Shown here: piece after piece, positions 54,806-64,000 of the stretch
Numbering within the stretch: the first letter of the stretch is position 1
Layout: each line of letters starts with the position of its first letter
From: Blastocatellia bacterium
GTDB lineage: Bacteria > Acidobacteriota > Blastocatellia > Chloracidobacteriales > JADJPF01
DNA length: 64,000 bases
Assembly: GCA_025057015.1 (NCBI GenBank)
Contig: JANWYG010000003.1
Span: 168,423-232,422 of the forward strand
Reading direction: 5' to 3'
Notes under the pieces: model-generated
What the model saw: the letters and a program-made list of their open reading frames with translations, nothing else
What the model was told of the DNA's origin: nothing
Databases searched by the model: none
Position numbers and translations under genes: made by a program

Positions 54806-56932
54806 ATGGGAAAAACGGAAGGTGAGCTGGAAGCGGCAACTACGGCAGCACTCGACCAAAGCCGGGCAGAGCGCAGAGGCGAAATTATAGCTACAGATCC
54901 GTTATTGGGAACTATCTTCGAAGGGAAGTATAAGATAGAGAAGAAGATAGGCGAAGGTGGCATGGGGTCGGTTTATAGAGCCACTCATATCTTCATGGAG
55001 CGGCCGGTAGCAATCAAGTTCTTGCATGGTGACCGTATAGCAGACGCTGCAGCTATAGAGCGCTTCAAGGTAGAAGCGCGGGCTGCTGGTCGGCTTCAGC
55101 ATCCGCATGCTACGGCTGTAACCGACTTTGGAGTCACGAAGGACAATACTTTTTACCTGGTAATGGAGTATTTAGAGGGTCGGTCTTTACGCGAAAGGCT
55201 AAAGGCCGAAGGAGCTCTGCCTCTTTCTGAAGTGGTACGGATAATGGCTCAGGTTTGTGATGCTGTTGATACTGCTCACAGAAGGGGCATAGTTCACCGT
55301 GACCTCAAGCCTGACAATATCTTCTTGCAGCGTAGTGACGATGGTGAGGTAGTAAAGGTACTTGACTTTGGTATAGCGAAGCTGACGCAGGGTAGTAGTG
55401 CAACTGCTGGGCTAACTTCTACGGGAATGATAGTTGGCACGCCTTACTACATGTCACCAGAGCAGTGTCAAGGCGAGCAGCTTGATCATCGGTCTGATAT
55501 TTATAGTCTCGGAGTAATACTCTTCGAGATGGTTACAGGCAAGCTTCCGTTTACAGGTGACACACCTCTTTCTATAGTACTTAAGCATGTAAGCGAACAA
55601 CCGCCTAGTCCTCGGACCATTAATCCTAAACTACCCGAGCCTGTAGAGGCTTTAATACTTAGGGCACTGTCTAAAAATAAAGCTAGTAGGCCGCAGTCAG
55701 CCATGCAGCTTGCAGAAGAGTTGGGGAAGGCTGTGGGTCTAACTGTCAGCATCCGCCACAAGACAGAAGTGTTGGATGAAGCGGAAGGTGCTAGTCAGAC
55801 GCATGACCTTACTCCTGAAACTAAGGACAGCAAGCTACCTAGAGAGACAATGCCTATTTCTAGTAGTGGAGCCGATACTAACGTAATAGCTGAAGTGGAG
55901 ACGAGAGTATCAGTGAAGAAGCCTGAGCAGAAGTCGGCCCCTGCTAAGGGATCGGGACGGCGAACTTCTTTGATAGGCAGTCGTCCGGCAAGCGGTGACC
56001 AGTTAGATGAGACAGCAGAGTTTCGAGGTGACAGACAGATAAGAACTGTTCCTTCGAGAATGCCCATATATATTGGCTCTGCTGTAGTTTTGTTGTTGTT
56101 AGTTGGATTAGTGGGATATCTTGTGATTCGCAAGCCTGTCAAGTCAGCTGACCCACTGATCAGTGACTTACCAGTTGAAGAGAAGGAGTCTACATCTGGG
56201 TCAGATAAGAGTTTCATACAGATGGTGGGTATACCCGGTGGAACGTTTATGATGGGCCGTGATCCTGGCAAGGATCCTAACTTTAACAGAGAAATAAGGT
56301 CTTCAGAGACACCAGCGCACGAGGTAACTGTGGCATCATTTTCTATCAGCAAGTATGAGATAACTAATGCTGAGTATGCTGAGTTTATTAAAGCTACGGG
56401 ATACAAGCCACCGCCGAATTGGGTTGGCAAGGAGTATCCTAAGGGTGCTGCTGATCTACCGGTTGTCGGTATTACGTATGCCGATGCAGTTGCGTTTTGT
56501 GAGTGGCTTTCGCAGAAGGAGGGGCGAACTTACAGGCTACCTACCGAGGAAGAATGGGAGTTTGCTGCACGAGGTCCGGATAGCCAGCTTTTCCCCTGGG
56601 GGGACACTTTTGAGCCGAATCGCGCGAATTCTAAGGAACTGGGTCAGACCTTGCTGTCAGTAAAGAGCGACAGCATGAAAAGAGACTCTAGCCCGTATGG
56701 GGTAATAGGCATGGCAGGCAACGTTTCAGAGTGGACCTCATCTGATTATAAGCCTTACCCTGGAAATACTAAGGATAAGCCTCAGCCGGGAGTAAAGGTT
56801 ATCCGAGGTGGTAATTGTCTGAGTGACAATTGGGCAACTGTAGCAACTATAAGGATGCCGATACCACAGAATACGCCGGCTGAGTCTCTTCCAGTGGCCG
56901 GTTTCAGAGTTGCCAGAGATGGCGTAAAGTAG
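54806..56932 (+). CDS. Membrane Ser/Thr protein kinase with external sulfatase-modifying-factor-like domain
   Basis: A 708-residue protein. The cytosolic kinase (about 40-310: GEGGMGSVYRA, VAIKFL, HRDLKPDNIFL, DFGIAKL) is followed by a Ser/Thr-rich linker and one transmembrane helix (about 418-437). The external domain (about 470-705) has the FGE/SUMF1 fold: GGTFMMGRD, YEITNAEYAEFI, RLPTEEEWEFAARG, GNVSEWTSS and VIRGGN. The two catalytic Cys of true formylglycine-generating enzymes are absent, so it is more likely a sensor. ATG 54806 has GAGG 8 nt upstream; a stronger AAGGAGG (54767-54773) lies further up. Confidence 0.92.
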   Translation: MGKTEGELEAATTAALDQSRAERRGEIIATDPLLGTIFEGKYKIEKKIGEGGMGSVYRATHIFMERPVAIKFLHGDRIADAAAIERFKVEARAAGRLQHPHATAVTDFGVTKDNTFYLVMEYLEGRSLRERLKAEGALPLSEVVRIMAQVCDAVDTAHRRGIVHRDLKPDNIFLQRSDDGEVVKVLDFGIAKLTQGSSATAGLTSTGMIVGTPYYMSPEQCQGEQLDHRSDIYSLGVILFEMVTGKLPFTGDTPLSIVLKHVSEQPPSPRTINPKLPEPVEALILRALSKNKASRPQSAMQLAEELGKAVGLTVSIRHKTEVLDEAEGASQTHDLTPETKDSKLPRETMPISSSGADTNVIAEVETRVSVKKPEQKSAPAKGSGRRTSLIGSRPASGDQLDETAEFRGDRQIRTVPSRMPIYIGSAVVLLLLVGLVGYLVIRKPVKSADPLISDLPVEEKESTSGSDKSFIQMVGIPGGTFMMGRDPGKDPNFNREIRSSETPAHEVTVASFSISKYEITNAEYAEFIKATGYKPPPNWVGKEYPKGAADLPVVGITYADAVAFCEWLSQKEGRTYRLPTEEEWEFAARGPDSQLFPWGDTFEPNRANSKELGQTLLSVKSDSMKRDSSPYGVIGMAGNVSEWTSSDYKPYPGNTKDKPQPGVKVIRGGNCLSDNWATVATIRMPIPQNTPAESLPVAGFRVARDGVK

Positions 56933-56987
56933 CTAGCTTGTCTGACAGGGCAGGGCCTAAGACGTAGGAACGCTGAATCTGAAAGTT

Positions 56988-58376
56988 ATGATAGTACTTA
57001 TTCTCCTGCTTTGTGCCAGTGTTTTGGGGCAGGTGCTCACCGATGATAAATCTCGTGGCAGAGGTAGTGACAGAGGTAGGTACACTATTATACTGACTGA
57101 TGATGCACCGCCACCACCGCCACCACCTAGTATAAGCCGTTTGTTCATTACTACGAACGTACCTTTAGCTGAGGTAATAGTAAACAATCGCTTGCGATAT
57201 AAAACCGACGAGACGGGTAAGGTGAGGCAGGCTATAGACCTCAAGCAGGCAACAAAGGCTGTAGTGACTGTTCGTCATCCTGACTATAATGAGGTCTCAC
57301 AGACTTTCTCGCTTACACCCGGCAAGTATGTGCTTGAATCGATAACTTTGGTGTCAAAGTACGGCGACCTCTTGCTTGGTGGTGTTCCTGAGGAATCGGT
57401 TATATATGTAGACGATAAGGAAATAAAAAACTATGTTCGCGACAATGACCAACAGGTCTCTTTGAAAAAGCTTCCAGTTGGTATGCGCAAGCTACGCATC
57501 ACACATCCGGATTACATAGAATGGAACGGCGAACTGGAAGTAAAGCCAGGTGTGCCTACGCCGTTTAATGTGCCGATGGAGCGAGCTTTGGCTCAGTTAT
57601 TAGTCGAGACTTTGCCCGGTGCAAAAGTGTATCTCAACGGAGAAGAGAAAGGCGAAGTACCAGCAGAACGCAAACTGCTTGTTGCTGATATTGTTCCCGG
57701 TAGCTATGAAGTACTTGTCTCTAAAAAAGGTTATGTAGACCAAAAAGTAACTGAGCAACTGAAAGTTGGTGAAAATACGCTCTCGGTCAAGCTGCTGCCT
57801 ATACCTAACTCTGCTGACTTTGATGAATACTTCAAATCTGGCTTAAGTAAATGGGTGGCGCCTGCTGAGTGGAAAGTACAGAAGGATGGATTAATAGTTA
57901 CTGGTCAAAATACTTTTGGTTTTCCTAAAGGCTATAACTACAGAGACTTCGATGCTCTGTTTAGCTTCCGCATGAACAATGCCAAGGGTATAGCTTGGGC
58001 CTTGAGAATACAAGACGAAGGAAAAAACTATTACTTGTTCTATCTTACCGGCCCAAATCATCCAAAATTTCCTAACCAGTTGCGTACCTATGTGGTAAAG
58101 GATGGTCACTTAGATCTAGATAGTCCTGTGCTGGCTGACCCTGCAACTATAATTAAGTTTACAAATACTGACATATACACTATCAGAATAGCTGCTAGAG
58201 GAAATAAAATAGAAACCTTTATCACGCCTGAAACGGGTAAGCTCGTAGGTCGCGAGTTTCCTATAGGGGCTTTTATAGACGAGGCCTCTAACTTTACCTT
58301 CGGTAACTTGGGTTTCAGGACTCTCGACGGCGAAGAATTTTATGTAAAAGACCTGCATGCTAGACCTGTGGAGTAG
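56988..58376 (+). CDS. Exported PEGA-domain protein
   Basis: A 462-residue secreted protein with a short signal peptide (MIVLILLLCASVLGQ). After a Pro run it has several PEGA-type repeats (about 47-270), with segments such as TNVPLAEVIVNN, LPVGMRKLRITHPDY and ETLPGAKVYLNGEEKG. PEGA repeats are surface or S-layer-associated beta modules. The C-terminal 190 residues form a beta-rich jelly-roll-like region (KGYNYRDFDALFSFRMNN). It lies 55 nt after the FGE-like kinase, so it may be a surface partner of that sensor. Confidence 0.83.
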   Translation: MIVLILLLCASVLGQVLTDDKSRGRGSDRGRYTIILTDDAPPPPPPPSISRLFITTNVPLAEVIVNNRLRYKTDETGKVRQAIDLKQATKAVVTVRHPDYNEVSQTFSLTPGKYVLESITLVSKYGDLLLGGVPEESVIYVDDKEIKNYVRDNDQQVSLKKLPVGMRKLRITHPDYIEWNGELEVKPGVPTPFNVPMERALAQLLVETLPGAKVYLNGEEKGEVPAERKLLVADIVPGSYEVLVSKKGYVDQKVTEQLKVGENTLSVKLLPIPNSADFDEYFKSGLSKWVAPAEWKVQKDGLIVTGQNTFGFPKGYNYRDFDALFSFRMNNAKGIAWALRIQDEGKNYYLFYLTGPNHPKFPNQLRTYVVKDGHLDLDSPVLADPATIIKFTNTDIYTIRIAARGNKIETFITPETGKLVGREFPIGAFIDEASNFTFGNLGFRTLDGEEFYVKDLHARPVE

Positions 58377-58382
58377 AGTAGT

Positions 58383-58775
58383 ATGGACACGGTTTTGTTG
58401 GTGCTTGCTCTTTTTAGCATCTTCTATCAAGCTTTTCCGCTTCAACAAAGTACGTTTGGCTCAAGTGAGTCGAACATTCAGAAGAAAGCAAAGGCAAAGC
58501 CTGAGATTAAGAATCCTCGCTTTGAAAAAGGCACTCTAAAGTTTGCTCTTGCTGGTTCAAATATTGATTGCCGTGCTGCCCTTATACTCAACGGTAGTGA
58601 CAAATACCCAATTAGAGTTGACGATAGCGGCATCTTATTCGAGGTGCCAAAAGAAGCCAAAGGTTCAGAAAGCGGTTTAACTATAGCCGAGCGAATAGCT
58701 GACAAGAAGGTAACTCTTTGCGTAGAAAATCCTGATGGCAGTAGGTCCGAGGTGGTCTCATTTAAAAGAAAATAG
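58383..58775 (+). CDS. Small secreted protein, IPT/TIG-like
   Basis: A 130-residue protein with a signal peptide (about 1-20). The mature part (PEIKNPRFEKGTLKFALAGS through VTLCVENPDGSRSE) has the beta-strand spacing of an IPT/TIG immunoglobulin-like fold, as in many acidobacterial surface proteins; the two Cys may form a disulfide. It lies 6 nt after the PEGA gene, with its ribosome site (GGAG) inside that gene's end, so the two are co-transcribed. Family assignment is tentative. Confidence 0.7.
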   Translation: MDTVLLVLALFSIFYQAFPLQQSTFGSSESNIQKKAKAKPEIKNPRFEKGTLKFALAGSNIDCRAALILNGSDKYPIRVDDSGILFEVPKEAKGSESGLTIAERIADKKVTLCVENPDGSRSEVVSFKRK

Positions 58776-58831
58776 CTTTAGTGATCCGAGAAGTGCTATG
58801 ATGTCTATCTTTGTAGTGAGGGGGGGCAGCT

Positions 58832-61800
58832 ATGGTGAGAGTGTTTTTCGTGTTGTTTTTATTTTCTGTCCTTGCACATAGTCAAACTTCTGGAACGCTG
58901 ACAGGAGTGGTAGTCGATGACCAGGGCAGGCCGCTAGCTGGTGCACTTGTAGTGGCAATAAATGAAAACAATGGCTTGCCGCGTAATACTATTACCAACG
59001 AACAAGGCCGCTATAGAATTTCGTTTCTCGAACCTGGTCGCTATACTGTCAGAGCTTCACTAGATGGCTACATCACTAATGAACAGACTGATCAGATAAT
59101 ACCTCTCAACCAAGTAACTACGTTAGAAGTCCCTCCGATAGTACTTCGACCTGTAGGGACAGCTCAAACACCATCTGCACCTACGGTACAAACTTTTAAA
59201 TCGTATCTAAATATAGCCTCAGCCGCACGCGTGGCAAACTTTGACTCTAGATTGCTTAGAACGTTGCCGCTTGCTGGCATACGTACTTTTGATGCTTTTG
59301 CCCTGCTCGTGCCAGGTGTCCTGCCACCAATAGATACCGGTGGAGCTGCCGGACCTGGCCTTGGCCCTGGCGTAGGGACTTCTGGCCAGTTTTCTGTTAA
59401 CGGTCACCAGGGACGTGCAAATAACTTTGCTATAGATGGTTCTGACAATAATGACCAAGACGTAGGAGTGCGACGCCAAGGATTTGTATCGCTTGTTCCA
59501 CAATCTATAGAAAGTTTGAACGAGTTTCAAATAGCTACCAGCGTTTGGGATACAGAGTTCGGACGCAACATAGGATCGCAAGTCAACGCAGTGTCGCTTT
59601 CTGGTGGAAATGAGCATCACGGTACTTTTTATGGCTTTTTCAACGGCAGAGGACTTAATGCGAGAAATTTCTTCGACTTGACCGGCGGGCCGTCTGGCTC
59701 TGAAGATGACTATACTCGTACACAAGTTGGGTTTGTGCTTGGCGGGCCGGTAGTTAAAAACCAAACACACTACTTCGCTTCGTATGAGAATCAATATATA
59801 GACGGAACCCAAGAAACACATTTTGCAGTTCCTACCCCGCGTGAGCGTAGCTTTAATAGAAGTGGGTTTACTACGCTAATAGGTCGTAGCCTGTTTGCAA
59901 TTTTGCCGCTTCCGAATCAAACTGGTGGACCATACGGTGAAAACAATCTGACCAGAACCTTGCCCGTCGAAGGTAGAGGTAACGTCTTTTCTATTAAAAT
60001 TACGCATAAAACCTTTGCAGAAAGCCAGTTCACCGCAAGGTATAATTTTACTGATGATAGTTCGGTGATACCTACCGTAGGCCGAGCTATAAATGCCTCA
60101 CTTGGTACTGACACTCGTACGCAGAACTTATCTCTCTTTCTGGATAGCAAGATCACCGACACCAGTTTTAATCAAGTACGCTTTTCTTACGGGCGCACGA
60201 GACTTGGTTTCAAGGAGCAACCCGGAAGTCCTTTTCTCTTTGGCGAGCCACGCGAGCTGCAAAACTTAACCCGACTGGCAGAACAGCTGCGACAAGCCCA
60301 AGTCTTTAGACCAGAGATCTACCTTGAACCGATCAATACTAACTTTGGTACTTATGGCCCGTTTGGACGTACCGGCCCGATCGGGCAACTGCTGGTTAAT
60401 CCGTTTAGCCCCGTGGGCATAGATCCGTTTACCTTTCCCCAAGGTCGTACTAACAATACTTTTCAACTTGCCGATACTTATGCCCAAACGTTTGGTAATC
60501 ATTCGATAAAATTTGGAGTGGATTTTCGTAGAAACCAGCTTAACAGCTTTCTCGACAGAAACTTCAGACCGCAACTTATCTTCAACGGTGGACTGTTCAT
60601 TAATTTGAATCAGGGTATACAACCTATCTTTGGTAGCGATGTAGTCAGCGTAGGCGTACCTTCACAGCTTTTCCAAACACTGGCCCTAACTCCCGATTCT
60701 ACTATAGGCCTCAGATTTAATGAGTACAACTTCTTCATACAGGATAACTGGAAACTACGGCCTCGCATAACCTTTGACTATGGGCTGAGATATGAATATA
60801 GCTCAGTGCCCGTCGAGGTCAATCGACGAATAGAACGCACGTTTAGGCCAGAGTTCCCGGCCCCTGATCCGCAACTTAACTCCTTAGTGCCACCAGCACA
60901 AGTAGAAGCCTTCCTTGGCGTACTAAGAAACGCTACAGCAGCACTACAACGTTTCCTGGACGGACGTAATAAAATCTATCGCCCTGACAGAAATAACTTT
61001 AGCCCTCGTGTTGGATTGGCTATAGATATAAGTCCTGGTGAACGCGGACGTACGGTGCTTAGACTCGGTTATGGAGTTTATTACGATCAAGTTATAGGCA
61101 GCGTCACTAGCCAATCTCGAAACGTCTTTCCCTCGTTCATCCCTGCCGTCTTCGATACTTTGTTTGCCGCCGATCCGTTTAACTTTGTCGTACGCTTTCC
61201 AGGATCGTTTCTAGATGCGCAGCTACGTAGACGTGGCATAGAGCAAAATATAGTTGTGCCACGCACTCTCAATACCTTAGGTTTTACTCCCGGCTTTTTG
61301 CAGTATGAACTTGGTAACCTGCTGGCTTTCTTACAAAATGGTATACAAGTTGACGGACAAGTCTTTGGCGGTGCCGGTGGTCTAGCTTTCGTCCTTCCAG
61401 AAGCAAATTTCCGCTCACCATACAGCCAACAGTGGAGCGTTTCGCTGGAACACCAGATAGGAAATAGCTATATAGTGGGTTTAGGATACGTGGGTTCTAC
61501 AAATACCAAACTGATCAGGTTTCGTACTCCAAACGGAGGCCCTAACTCCTTTTCCGTAATAGCAGCTGATTCGGCTAGCCCTTCAGGCTTAGCTTCGCGA
61601 CCGTTTGCTCCTAGGCGGCCATTTGCCAACTTGGGACCTTTTACCATAATTAGCTCGTCAGCAGCTTCTAACTATCATTCACTACAACTCTCTTTTGAAA
61701 AGAAACCTTCTTCCGACGGTCTAACCCTAGGTAGCAGCTATACTTATTCGCATAACATAGACGAGGTGTCAGAGGTCTTCGATACTCCAGGTAACTTCAG

Positions 61801-62389
61801 CCTTCCGCAAGATGATTTCAACCTGCGTGCCGAACGTGCTTCTTCGGGCCTAGACATACGTCATCGTTCAGTGACATATTTTGTTTACGAACTGCCGCTT
61901 TTTAAGTCAAACAAGTATCTGTCAGGTTTCCAACTGTCAGGTATATTGACCTTGCAAACAGGTCAGCCGTTTACTGTGAACCTTAACTATGACGCTAATC
62001 GCGACGGAAATACTACAGACCGCATTGCTACAGATGGAGTAATAAAGCAAGTCAATAGAAGCCTTGTCAGACTCGAAGTCCCTCAGCTTTCTCGTCGCGA
62101 ACTCTTCCTACGACTGACTCCAGCCTTTGGTCTAGTAGGTGCTAACGGTGCCGTAGGTCGAAATACCTTTCGCTCTCCAGGCATAGCTTCTATGGATTTC
62201 GTTGTAATAAAGAACTTCAAGTTTAACGAGCGACATAACCTCATTTTCCGCGCTGAGATGTTCAACCTCTTTAATCGTGTGCATTTTGCTACCCCTGTAA
62301 GGATAGTAGAAGCTCCCGGTTTTGGTCGCTCGGTGTATACTTCGCTGCCGGCTAGGTTAATACAACTTGCCGTAAAATACTCTTTCTAG
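58832..62389 (+). CDS. TonB-dependent receptor with carboxypeptidase-regulatory-like domain (Oar-like)
   Basis: A 1185-residue outer-membrane receptor. Order: signal peptide (about 1-18), CarboxypepD_reg-like beta-sandwich (about 20-105; [35 protein letters not shown]), plug (about 125-260; [34 protein letters not shown]) and a long beta-barrel ending in KYSF, the aromatic end needed for BAM insertion. Such Oar-like receptors are greatly expanded in Acidobacteriota; ligand unknown. A GGGGGGG ribosome site precedes the ATG. It is probably co-transcribed with pta 8 nt downstream. Confidence 0.93.
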   Translation: MVRVFFVLFLFSVLAHSQTSGTLTGVVVDDQGRPLAGALVVAINENNGLPRNTITNEQGRYRISFLEPGRYTVRASLDGYITNEQTDQIIPLNQVTTLEVPPIVLRPVGTAQTPSAPTVQTFKSYLNIASAARVANFDSRLLRTLPLAGIRTFDAFALLVPGVLPPIDTGGAAGPGLGPGVGTSGQFSVNGHQGRANNFAIDGSDNNDQDVGVRRQGFVSLVPQSIESLNEFQIATSVWDTEFGRNIGSQVNAVSLSGGNEHHGTFYGFFNGRGLNARNFFDLTGGPSGSEDDYTRTQVGFVLGGPVVKNQTHYFASYENQYIDGTQETHFAVPTPRERSFNRSGFTTLIGRSLFAILPLPNQTGGPYGENNLTRTLPVEGRGNVFSIKITHKTFAESQFTARYNFTDDSSVIPTVGRAINASLGTDTRTQNLSLFLDSKITDTSFNQVRFSYGRTRLGFKEQPGSPFLFGEPRELQNLTRLAEQLRQAQVFRPEIYLEPINTNFGTYGPFGRTGPIGQLLVNPFSPVGIDPFTFPQGRTNNTFQLADTYAQTFGNHSIKFGVDFRRNQLNSFLDRNFRPQLIFNGGLFINLNQGIQPIFGSDVVSVGVPSQLFQTLALTPDSTIGLRFNEYNFFIQDNWKLRPRITFDYGLRYEYSSVPVEVNRRIERTFRPEFPAPDPQLNSLVPPAQVEAFLGVLRNATAALQRFLDGRNKIYRPDRNNFSPRVGLAIDISPGERGRTVLRLGYGVYYDQVIGSVTSQSRNVFPSFIPAVFDTLFAADPFNFVVRFPGSFLDAQLRRRGIEQNIVVPRTLNTLGFTPGFLQYELGNLLAFLQNGIQVDGQVFGGAGGLAFVLPEANFRSPYSQQWSVSLEHQIGNSYIVGLGYVGSTNTKLIRFRTPNGGPNSFSVIAADSASPSGLASRPFAPRRPFANLGPFTIISSSAASNYHSLQLSFEKKPSSDGLTLGSSYTYSHNIDEVSEVFDTPGNFSLPQDDFNLRAERASSGLDIRHRSVTYFVYELPLFKSNKYLSGFQLSGILTLQTGQPFTVNLNYDANRDGNTTDRIATDGVIKQVNRSLVRLEVPQLSRRELFLRLTPAFGLVGANGAVGRNTFRSPGIASMDFVVIKNFKFNERHNLIFRAEMFNLFNRVHFATPVRIVEAPGFGRSVYTSLPARLIQLAVKYSF

Positions 62390-62397
62390 AGGGATTT

Positions 62398-63399
62398 ATG
62401 GGCGTACTTGAAAGGCTTCGAGGACTTGCTGCAGCAAATAGAAAGCATATAGTCTTGCCCGAAGGGGAAGATCCTCGCACGATCAGAGCAGCAGCTGAGT
62501 GTGTCCGGCTCGGCATAGCTGAGATAACTCTGCTGGGTAACGTAGATAAAATCTACAATAAAGCGAAAGAACTAAGCGTAGAGCTTAACGGGGTACAAAT
62601 AGTTGACCATACTAACTCTCCAGATTTACCAAAGTACACTAGGTACTTGCACGAACTGAGACGCGCAAAAGGGATGACCGAAGATGAAGCGGCAAGGTTG
62701 CTGCGAGATCCGCTCTATTTTGGAAACATGATGGTGCGAGAAGGACGTGCTGATGGCTCTGTAGCAGGTGCTACTAATACCACTGCTCATACGGTACGAG
62801 CTGCACTGCACGTAATAGGGCTGCATAAGAACTTTAAAATAGTTTCCAGTTTCTTCATAATGTCGGTACCAAACTGTCCTTATGGTGCGGAGGGTAACTT
62901 CATATATGCCGATTGTGGCGTGGTCGTTAACCCTTCTGCTGTGGAGCTAGCAGAAATAGCTATAGCTTCAGCGGCGAACACCCGTGCTTTGCTTGGGGTA
63001 GAACCTCGCATAGCCCTGCTTAGCTTCTCTACAAAAGGTAGTGCTTCACATCCGCTAGTAGATAAGGTCATTGAGGCTTACAAGACTATCCAAGCACGGG
63101 CTCCGGAGTTGATTGTAGATGGCGAACTGCAAGCAGATGCTGCCTTGGTGCCTGCTGTAGCTGCTAGCAAAGCTGCAGGTAGTCCTGTTGCTGGGCGCGC
63201 AAATACGTTGATATTTCCAAACTTAGAGGCAGGCAACATAGCCTATAAACTTACCGAGCGCCTCGCAGGCGCTACTGCTATAGGCCCTATCTTGCAAGGG
63301 CTCGATAAACCAGCTAACGATCTCTCTCGCGGCTGTAAAGCTGAAGACATAGTCGACGCCGTTGCTATTACTGCCGTTCAGGCTATGTCTCTCGCTTGA
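62398..63399 (+). CDS. pta: Phosphate acetyltransferase
   Basis: Interconverts acetyl-CoA and acetyl phosphate. The 333-residue length and motifs ([38 protein letters not shown] loop, [35 protein letters not shown]) match the short PTA_PTB family, which lacks the DRTGG domain. A phosphate butyryltransferase is less likely given the SFSTKGSA pattern. ackA is not adjacent. Its 3' end faces the leader-distal end of the CRISPR array 48 bp away. Confidence 0.93.
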   Translation: MGVLERLRGLAAANRKHIVLPEGEDPRTIRAAAECVRLGIAEITLLGNVDKIYNKAKELSVELNGVQIVDHTNSPDLPKYTRYLHELRRAKGMTEDEAARLLRDPLYFGNMMVREGRADGSVAGATNTTAHTVRAALHVIGLHKNFKIVSSFFIMSVPNCPYGAEGNFIYADCGVVVNPSAVELAEIAIASAANTRALLGVEPRIALLSFSTKGSASHPLVDKVIEAYKTIQARAPELIVDGELQADAALVPAVAASKAAGSPVAGRANTLIFPNLEAGNIAYKLTERLAGATAIGPILQGLDKPANDLSRGCKAEDIVDAVAITAVQAMSLA

Positions 63400-63447
63400 T
63401 TGTTTCAATTTTCGTTTGTTTTTGATATCCCCTGTTTCGATATTCAA

Positions 63448-64000
63448 TTTTCAGTCTAGGCCTCACCTAGAGGGTGAGGCCAACACAGTCCTCGAACATT
63501 CATAACCGTATACTGGTTTGTTTCAATCCAGGCCTCACCTAGAGGGTGAGGCCAACCCAAGGAATACATTTACTATCTGAATAAAAATCGGCGTTTCAAT
63601 CCAGGCCTCACCTAGAGGGTGAGGCCAACCCAAGGAATACATTTACTATCTGAATAAAAATCGGCGTTTCAATCCAGGCCTCACCTAGAGGGTGAGGCCA
63701 ACCTGGATGCGAGTGGATGCGCTTGCCGGCAAGCAGGGTTTCAATCCAGGCCTCACCTAGAGGGTGAGGCCAACAAACACCACATATGGCGTTTTGGCCT
63801 CACCATATGTTTCAATCCAGGCCTCACCTAGAGGGTGAGGCCAACCAAAAGCGAGAGTGAGTTCGACTCGAAAATTTTTGTTACAATCCAGGCCTCACCT
63901 AGAGGGTGAGGCCAACAAGGCTTGCCGTCAAGGGAATCCTCCTCTAACTCCCGTTTCAATCCAGGCCTCACCTAGAGGGTGAGGCCAACCGACATTGGAC
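63448..64000 (-). CRISPR. CRISPR array, eight repeats visible, continues beyond the right edge
   Basis: Repeats of 37 bp lie at 63448-63484, 63520-63556, 63593-63629, 63666-63702, 63738-63774, 63809-63845, 63880-63916 and 63953-63989; spacers are 34-36 bp. On the minus strand the repeat begins GTTGGCCTCACC, has a 9-bp stem (GGCCTCACC/GGTGAGGCC) with a 5-nt loop and ends GGATTGAAAC. The ATTGAAAC end is the crRNA 5' handle typical of type I/III systems, so transcription is toward lower coordinates. The first repeat (63448) has three mismatches in its first ten bases, as expected for the leader-distal end. The leader and cas operon must lie past 64000. Confidence 0.98.

Noticed and set aside
56220..56932. 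Formylglycine-generating activity for the kinase C-terminal domain
   Set aside because: The paired catalytic cysteines expected after the RGG motif are not present.
59219..59821. A 200-codon open frame opposite the TonB receptor
   Set aside because: It overlaps the plug domain of an obvious receptor gene and resembles no protein family.
63402..63409. GTTTCAAT after pta as a ninth degenerate CRISPR repeat
   Set aside because: Only eight bases match and the stem sequence is missing; the first real repeat starts at 63448.
1..64000. tRNA, rRNA, riboswitch, insertion sequence or prophage genes
   Set aside because: Intergenic regions were read on both strands and no cloverleaf, ribosomal segment, transposase or phage gene was recognised; glyA and acnA leaders show no known riboswitch core.

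Overview
The window is chromosomal DNA of a compact bacterial genome of moderate G+C content, most likely an acidobacterium (Acidobacteriota, possibly Blastocatellia-like). This is an inference. It rests on a large TonB-dependent receptor with an N-terminal carboxypeptidase-regulatory-like domain, several large Hanks-type Ser/Thr kinases fused to TPR, AAA or sulfatase-modifying-factor-like domains, and abundant partner-switching components. Genes are tightly packed, with 1-10 nt overlaps and even overlapping convergent stop codons. Isoleucine is very often coded by ATA, which by eye fits a thermophilic or warm habitat. No rRNA, tRNA, insertion sequence or prophage was recognised.

Left part (1-24 kb): the 3' end of a CRISPR-associated TIGR02710-like gene, OPT and half-size TauE/SafE transporters, uvrB, a DUF465 gene, a phosphatidylethanolamine operon (psd-pssA) running into an aminotransferase and a kinase-AAA-TPR regulator, a zinc-ribbon kinase, a STAS plus HTH/coiled-coil pair, a PP2C phosphatase with clpX, a DUF255 thioredoxin-like protein, a CinA-N protein with an M20 peptidase, and a GT39-type glycosyltransferase.

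Middle part (23.5-45 kb): a JAMM protease; an NAD-salvage operon (pncB-pncA-nrtR) with a palindrome over its promoter, continuing into a Ca/Na antiporter and an unknown His-containing membrane protein; a rodZ-glyA-FHA operon; a UDG-RsbU-like operon divergent from a second STAS gene; an ADP-ribosylglycohydrolase relative; a histidine kinase with gamma-glutamyltransferase; a gluzincin-TPR protein; a proline-rich repeat protein; rqcH and an RDD protein.

Right part (45-64 kb): acnA, a cytochrome c/copper monooxygenase-like protein, a patatin, two more Ser/Thr kinases, a PEGA protein, a small secreted protein, the TonB receptor, pta, and a CRISPR array (eight repeats visible) running off the right edge.

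The strongest themes are CRISPR immunity at both window ends, dense phospho-signalling (four Ser/Thr kinases, two PP2C-type phosphatases, two STAS proteins, one FHA protein, one histidine kinase) and NAD salvage under apparent NrtR control. The array reads on the minus strand, with its leader beyond the window. It contains a duplicated spacer, a repeat with an altered crRNA handle and a spacer that carries an inverted piece of the repeat stem.
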